A stretch of DNA of 37,332 bases, taken from Protofrankia coriariae (GTDB lineage: Bacteria > Actinomycetota > Actinomycetes > Frankiales > Frankiaceae). The notes under the pieces were generated by a model. It worked only from the letters and a program-made list of their open reading frames with translations, ran no database searches and was not told the origin of the DNA. The stretch spans positions 143,621-180,952 of the forward strand of contig NZ_JWIO01000001.1 of NCBI RefSeq assembly GCF_001017755.1, read 5' to 3'. How positions within the stretch are numbered: the stretch's first letter is position 1; the number at the start of each line of letters is the position of its first letter. Below, one piece after another: positions 33,543 through 37,332 of this stretch. The position numbers were made by a program, and so were the translations under genes.

Positions 33543-34226
33543 GTGACCACGACCGCACCTGGCCGCGACTTCCGTCACCACCCGAGCGACCTGGTGCGAC
33601 CGAGGATGCGCGGATGGTTGCACGCGGGCGCCTTCCCGGTCAGCCTGGCACTCGGCGTCATCGCCATTACGCTGGCCACGACGTTCCGTGCACGGATGGC
33701 GGTGGGCGTTTATGCGCTAAGCATCGCCATGCTGTTCGGCACGAGCGCGCTGTATCACCGGAGGATGTGGTCAACATCACGCGCGCGATCACTGATGAAA
33801 CGACTCGATCATTCCATGATCTTCGTTTTCATCGCCGGAACTTACACACCGCTGGCCCTGCTCACGCTTCCACCGCGGACCGCCCGGACGATACTCATGG
33901 TGGTCTGGGGAGGCGCCGCGGTCGGTATCGGACTGCGGATGCTCTGGCTGCACTCACCGCGCTTCCTGATGGTGCCGCTGTACATCGCCCTCGGCTGGGT
34001 GGCGGTCTTCGTCATACCCGAACTGCTGCACACCGCCGGCGTCGCGGCGTTGGTTCTGATCCTCGCCGGTGGCGTTCTGTACAGCCTCGGGGCATTTGTC
34101 TACGCGTCCCGACGCCCCAACCCGGCTCCGCGGACGTTCGGCTACCACGAGGTCTTTCACGCGTTTACCATCGTAGCGGCGACATGTCACTATATCGCCG
34201 TCATTCTGGCAATCTACGCAACATAG
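33543..34226 (+). CDS. Hemolysin III / PAQR family membrane protein
   Basis: A 227-residue integral membrane protein with about seven hydrophobic segments. The family's metal-site motifs are present: FGTSALYHRRMW, RLDHSMIFVFIAGTYTPLAL and, near the C-terminus, FGYHEVFHAFTIVAATCHYIAV. Bacterial members (YqfA/HlyIII) are distant relatives of adiponectin receptors, probably zinc-dependent ceramidase-like or membrane-homeostasis proteins; the hemolytic name is historical. GTG 33543 is chosen by its leaderless-type promoter. ATG 33516 and ATG 33447 are in frame but have no better signal. Confidence 0.85.
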   Translation: MTTTAPGRDFRHHPSDLVRPRMRGWLHAGAFPVSLALGVIAITLATTFRARMAVGVYALSIAMLFGTSALYHRRMWSTSRARSLMKRLDHSMIFVFIAGTYTPLALLTLPPRTARTILMVVWGGAAVGIGLRMLWLHSPRFLMVPLYIALGWVAVFVIPELLHTAGVAALVLILAGGVLYSLGAFVYASRRPNPAPRTFGYHEVFHAFTIVAATCHYIAVILAIYAT

Positions 34227-34291
34227 GACCAGAATGGTCTGACCGAAAACCCGCTATCTCGCGGGGCCGCCGGCCGGGGCGGAATTCGGGT

Positions 34292-34852
34292 TCACAGTTC
34301 CGGCCCCTCCGCCCGGACCTGTTCGACTTTCTCCAGCGCCTCCCGCAGGCGGGCCAGCCATGGCTGCGCATTGTCACCGACAAGCCGGACGCACCAGGCC
34401 AGCGCGTCGCTTCGGCTGCGCGCGACCCCGGCGTCGACCAGCGTGTCGAGCACCTGGCGTTCCGGCTGCCGGAGCCTGGTCATCACCGGAACGGACAGGG
34501 TGGTGAACAACTCGGTCGTTCCGCCCGCGGTCGCGCCCCACGCCACCTTGCGCCCGTAGCGCCGCTCGGCCTCCTGGGCAATCGCGATCCGGACGTCCCT
34601 GGTCTGCTCACGGAACCGGCGGATACGGCCCGACTCGGCGGCGGCGACCGCGGCGGGATCATCGGTCTCCAGCTCCGCGGCGGGGATCGTCCCCACCACC
34701 ACGATCTCGTCCCGGTCGACGGTCACCGTCGCGGCACCGGTGAACCAGGTGTCGGGCAGCCTGCCCGCGAACCACGCCGGCGCGTCGTCCGCGGGCGGCA
34801 CCGGCTCACGCTCACCCCAGCGGCCGAAGCCACGTCCACGCGCACCCGCCAT
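34292..34852 (-). CDS. Conserved actinobacterial hypothetical protein
   Basis: A 186-residue soluble protein: GRGFGRWGEREPVPPADDA, then PAWFAGRLPDTWFTGAATVTVDRDEIVVVG, a helical middle (ESGRIRRFREQTRDVRIAIAQEAERRYG), KVAWGATAGGTTELFTTLSVPVMTRLRQPERQVLDTLV and a C-terminal helix pair (ARSRSDALAWCVRLVGDNAQPWLARLREAL) that resembles a ribbon-helix-helix-like dimerisation segment. I recall close homologues in Streptomyces with no assigned function. ATG 34852 follows GGAGG at 5-nt spacing. A promoter matching TTGCCA-N17-TGTAAT lies about 60 bp upstream. Confidence 0.75.
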   Translation of the reverse strand: MAGARGRGFGRWGEREPVPPADDAPAWFAGRLPDTWFTGAATVTVDRDEIVVVGTIPAAELETDDPAAVAAAESGRIRRFREQTRDVRIAIAQEAERRYGRKVAWGATAGGTTELFTTLSVPVMTRLRQPERQVLDTLVDAGVARSRSDALAWCVRLVGDNAQPWLARLREALEKVEQVRAEGPEL

Positions 34853-34911
34853 GTCTGCCTCCTCGCGGTCCGCATCCGGTGCGGACTTCCAGACATCTCG
34901 CACCTCGATTG

Positions 34912-34940
34912 ATTACATACTTACAACAGATACATGGCAA
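34912..34940 (-). promoter_or_regulatory. Housekeeping-type promoter of the conserved hypothetical gene
   Basis: On the minus strand TTGCCA (34935-34940) and TGTAAT (34912-34917) are separated by exactly 17 bp in a clearly A+T-rich stretch. The start codon at 34852 follows about 60 bp downstream. It is the best -35/-10 pair in the window. Confidence 0.6.
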
Positions 34941-35009
34941 TAGGTATCGCTCACGAACATCTCGAGAGCCGCGTCCGGCGGCGGGAAGCCCGGCTCACCC
35001 GCGAGACGC

Positions 35010-37067
35010 TCAGCTGGTCGCTGGCAGGACGAGCCGGACTCCCAGCTGGTCACGCACCGCCTCCACCGTGCTCACCGGACGTTCGCAGACGAAACCCCGG
35101 CACACGTAGACCCCCGCCGTGCCCCGCCCCCGCGCCAACGGCCCGGAAGTGACCACGACCGCGCCCGGTGAGGTGGTCAGCCGGGCCGTCCGCTCGAGGT
35201 CCGGACGGCCGACGACGGCGATCTCGGCGGGGCCGGCCAGCAGCGCCGTGCCGACCGCCCCCGCCCATCCGGCAAAGGACGCGTTCGCGGCAAGCAGTGG
35301 GGCGAGCACCTCCAGCACGTGCTCGGCGGCCCGGCGATGCTCGTCGGAGGCGGTCAGCGCCGCGTAGGTCAGCAGGGCGCCGGCAACCGCGGACTGGCCG
35401 GACGGCGTCGGTGAGTCCGAAGGGTCCCGCGGCCGGCGCAGCAGCCGCTCGGCGTCGTCGGCGGTGTCGTGGAAACCACCGTCGTCCGCGGCGAAGTGTG
35501 CCCGGACGACGGCCAGCAGGTCACCGGCCAGCGCCAGCCACTGTTCGTCCCCGGTGACCTGGTACAGGGCGAGGAGGCCCTCGGCCACGTCGCCGTAGTC
35601 CTCCAGCACCCCGGCGTTCGTCCCGACACGGCCGTGCCGGCTGGTGCGCCGCAGCCGGCCGTCCACCAGATGGACGTCGCGCAGCAGCGTCGCGGCGCTG
35701 GTGGCGGCGGTCACCCAGGCCGGTTCGGCCAGCAGCGCGCCGGCCTCGGCGAGCGCCGCGATCGCGAGCCCGTTCCAGGCGGCGACGATCTTGTCGTCCC
35801 GGGCGGGCTGCGGGCGGGCCGCCCGGGCCCGCGCAAGCCGCTCGCGCACCGACGCGAACCTTTCGGGATCGTCCGGGTCCGCCGGCAGCCGCAGGACGGA
35901 GCTGCCGTGCTCGAACGTGCCCGCGGCGGTCACGCCGAAGACGTCCGCGGCCCAGGCACCGTCCGCCGGGCCGAGGACGTCGACGAGCTCGGCCGGCGTC
36001 CACACGTAGGTGGCGCCCTCCGCACTGTGCCCGCCGGCACCGTGCCCGCCGGCGTTGTGCCCGGGCGATTCGTCCCCGCCGGATCCGGGCCCGGCGGGGA
36101 CGACCGTGTCCGCGTCCAGCGCCGAGGCGAACCCGCCTTCCGTGGTCCCCAGGTCGCGCAGCAGGAAGGCGGCCGTCTCCCGGGCGACCCGCTCGGCCAG
36201 CGGCGACCCGGTCGCCCGCCACAGGTGCAGGTACACCCGTAGTAGCTGGGCGTTGTCGTAGAGCATCTTCTCGAAGTGCGGGACCGTCCAGGTGGCGTCC
36301 ACGCTGTAACGGGCGAACCCGCCCGCGAGCTGGTCGTAGATCCCGCCGCGGGCCATCCGCTCACAGGTGGTGGTGACCATCCGCAGGCTGGCGGCGTCGC
36401 CCGTGCGGGCGTGGTGCCGCAGCAGCATCTCCAGCAGCGCGGACGGCGGGAACTTCGGCGCCGACCCGAAGCCGCCGTGCTCCGGGTCGAAGGACCGCGC
36501 GACCTTCGCCACGGCGGTGTCGAGCAGGTCGCCGGTGAGCCCGGCTGGCGGGCCGGCCGACCCCAGCGCCGCCGCGGCGATCCGGCGCGCGATGTCCGCG
36601 CCGGAGGCCGCCACCTCGTCACGTCGCGTCCGCCACGCGTGCGTGACCGCGGCAAGAAGCTGCCGGAACGAGCTCATCCCCGGTCGCGGCGCCGGCGGGA
36701 AGTAGGTCCCGGCGAAGAACGGCTCCCCGGCCGGGGTGAGGAACACCGTCATCGGCCAGCCGCCATGGCCGGTGAGGGCGACCGTGACGTCCATGTAGAC
36801 GGCGTCGACGTCGGGCCGCTCCTCCCGGTCGACCTTGACGTTGACGAAGTACTCGTTCATGATCGCTGCGGTGTCCGGATCCTCGAACGACTCGTGCGCC
36901 ATCACGTGACACCAGTGGCAGGACGCGTAGCCCACGGACAGCAGGACAGGTACGTCCCTGGCCGTGGCCTCGGCGAAGGCCGCCGGCCCCCAGGGCCACC
37001 AGTCGACCGGGTTGTCGGCGTGCTGGAGGAGGTACGGCGAGGTCTGCTCGGCTAGACGGTTCGGCAT
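35010..37067 (-). CDS. DUF255 thioredoxin-fold protein (YyaL / SPATA20 family)
   Basis: A 685-residue protein. Residues about 1-165 form a thioredoxin-like domain ([26 protein letters not shown], with CHWC at residues 50-53 in [18 protein letters not shown], and [24 protein letters not shown]). The rest is an alpha/alpha-toroid like that of six-hairpin glycosidases or epimerases, with [41 protein letters not shown] and the final [11 protein letters not shown]. The family is widespread; its function is not established, and redox or sugar chemistry have both been suggested. A Gly/His-rich insertion ([16 protein letters not shown]) interrupts a loop near residue 340. ATG 37067 matches the family start exactly. 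Confidence 0.92.
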   Translation of the reverse strand: MPNRLAEQTSPYLLQHADNPVDWWPWGPAAFAEATARDVPVLLSVGYASCHWCHVMAHESFEDPDTAAIMNEYFVNVKVDREERPDVDAVYMDVTVALTGHGGWPMTVFLTPAGEPFFAGTYFPPAPRPGMSSFRQLLAAVTHAWRTRRDEVAASGADIARRIAAAALGSAGPPAGLTGDLLDTAVAKVARSFDPEHGGFGSAPKFPPSALLEMLLRHHARTGDAASLRMVTTTCERMARGGIYDQLAGGFARYSVDATWTVPHFEKMLYDNAQLLRVYLHLWRATGSPLAERVARETAAFLLRDLGTTEGGFASALDADTVVPAGPGSGGDESPGHNAGGHGAGGHSAEGATYVWTPAELVDVLGPADGAWAADVFGVTAAGTFEHGSSVLRLPADPDDPERFASVRERLARARAARPQPARDDKIVAAWNGLAIAALAEAGALLAEPAWVTAATSAATLLRDVHLVDGRLRRTSRHGRVGTNAGVLEDYGDVAEGLLALYQVTGDEQWLALAGDLLAVVRAHFAADDGGFHDTADDAERLLRRPRDPSDSPTPSGQSAVAGALLTYAALTASDEHRRAAEHVLEVLAPLLAANASFAGWAGAVGTALLAGPAEIAVVGRPDLERTARLTTSPGAVVVTSGPLARGRGTAGVYVCRGFVCERPVSTVEAVRDQLGVRLVLPATS

Positions 37068-37332
37068 GTACCCAGCATCCCGCCGCCGGGAAGCTCAGCG
37101 GGCCGTGGGCGCTTGGAACCTTTTATGGTGCCAGTCGACCGGATGGTGACCTGCAGGGCGACATCCGCGCCGCCCTACTTACATTCCGCGTCTTCTCACC
37201 CACAAACCGCGTCCTACTTACAGATCGCGCTGTCCCGGGCGCGGTTACGGCCAGGTCCAGGTCCCGGCCCAGGTCCAGGTCCCGGCCCGCTGCCGCGGAC
37301 CTGGCCGCGGGTACGGCGGACGGCGTCCGCAA
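37068..37332. other. Right-edge spacer without a recognised gene
   Basis: About 265 bp upstream of the DUF255 gene. It includes two CCTACTTACA words (about 37174 and 37213) and an 18-bp tandem duplication. The only frame reaching the edge is repetitive and not credible. Confidence 0.4.
37251..37286. repeat. Exact 18-bp tandem duplication
   Basis: CCAGGTCCAGGTCCCGGC occurs twice head to tail. Each unit itself contains a CCAGGT duplication. Confidence 0.8.

Noticed and set aside
1-37332. tRNA, rRNA, transposase or integrase genes
   Set aside because: Read-through on both strands gave no tRNA-like T-loop with acceptor stem, no rRNA sequence and no recombinase motifs.

Overview
The window is high-GC actinobacterial DNA. 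Nearly every real gene has G/C-rich third positions, GTG starts are common, and the gene content matches Frankia or a close actinomycete. Frankia is an inference from gene content and long intergenic spacers; no rRNA or other species marker is present. The core is an old actinobacterial block: ispH, xseA, xseB, a DUF4245 membrane protein, glpX, fumC and, further right, a PIN-PhoH gene. I recall the same set sitting together in Mycobacterium tuberculosis around Rv1095-Rv1110.

Layout. 1-461: 3' end of a condensation/acyltransferase-like gene, closed by a strong hairpin. 657-3028: ispH and xseA, divergent, both with leaderless-type promoters. 3029-10435: accessory DNA wedged between xseA and xseB, holding a NodB-type deacetylase, a family 2 glycosyltransferase, a pentapeptide-repeat protein, a metal/siderophore binding lipoprotein, a chimeric remnant of its ABC permease and ATPase, and an adenosine deaminase family gene. 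10436-16615: xseB, DUF4245, glpX, a fatty-acid-hydroxylase-type membrane protein, a small lipoprotein and fumC. 17266-19824: soluble transhydrogenase and a DUF3616 protein. 20192-25723: a penicillin-binding/beta-lactamase-like serine hydrolase, a Nudix protein with a degenerate box, a lipoprotein, a small conserved protein, an SRPBCC protein and BluB. 26191-28273: a compact set of broken toxin-antitoxin-like genes. 28368-37067: msrA, phoH, pckG, hemolysin III family, a conserved hypothetical and a DUF255 thioredoxin-fold protein.

Functionally, glpX (fructose-1,6-bisphosphatase) and pckG (PEP carboxykinase) are the two committed gluconeogenic enzymes. fumC serves the TCA cycle, and sthA balances NADPH against NADH. 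msrA and the DUF255 protein suggest thiol/redox maintenance. XseA and XseB form one nuclease but are encoded 7.4 kb apart here.

The most striking signals are signs of gene decay. An in-frame deletion has joined the first helices of a FecCD permease to the Walker B half of its ATPase. Two small genes lie head to head at 26.65 kb with both 5' ends missing. A RelE-like toxin is frameshifted. None of these last three broken genes forms one long open reading frame, so they are easily missed. No tRNA, rRNA, CRISPR array, transposase or integrase was seen.
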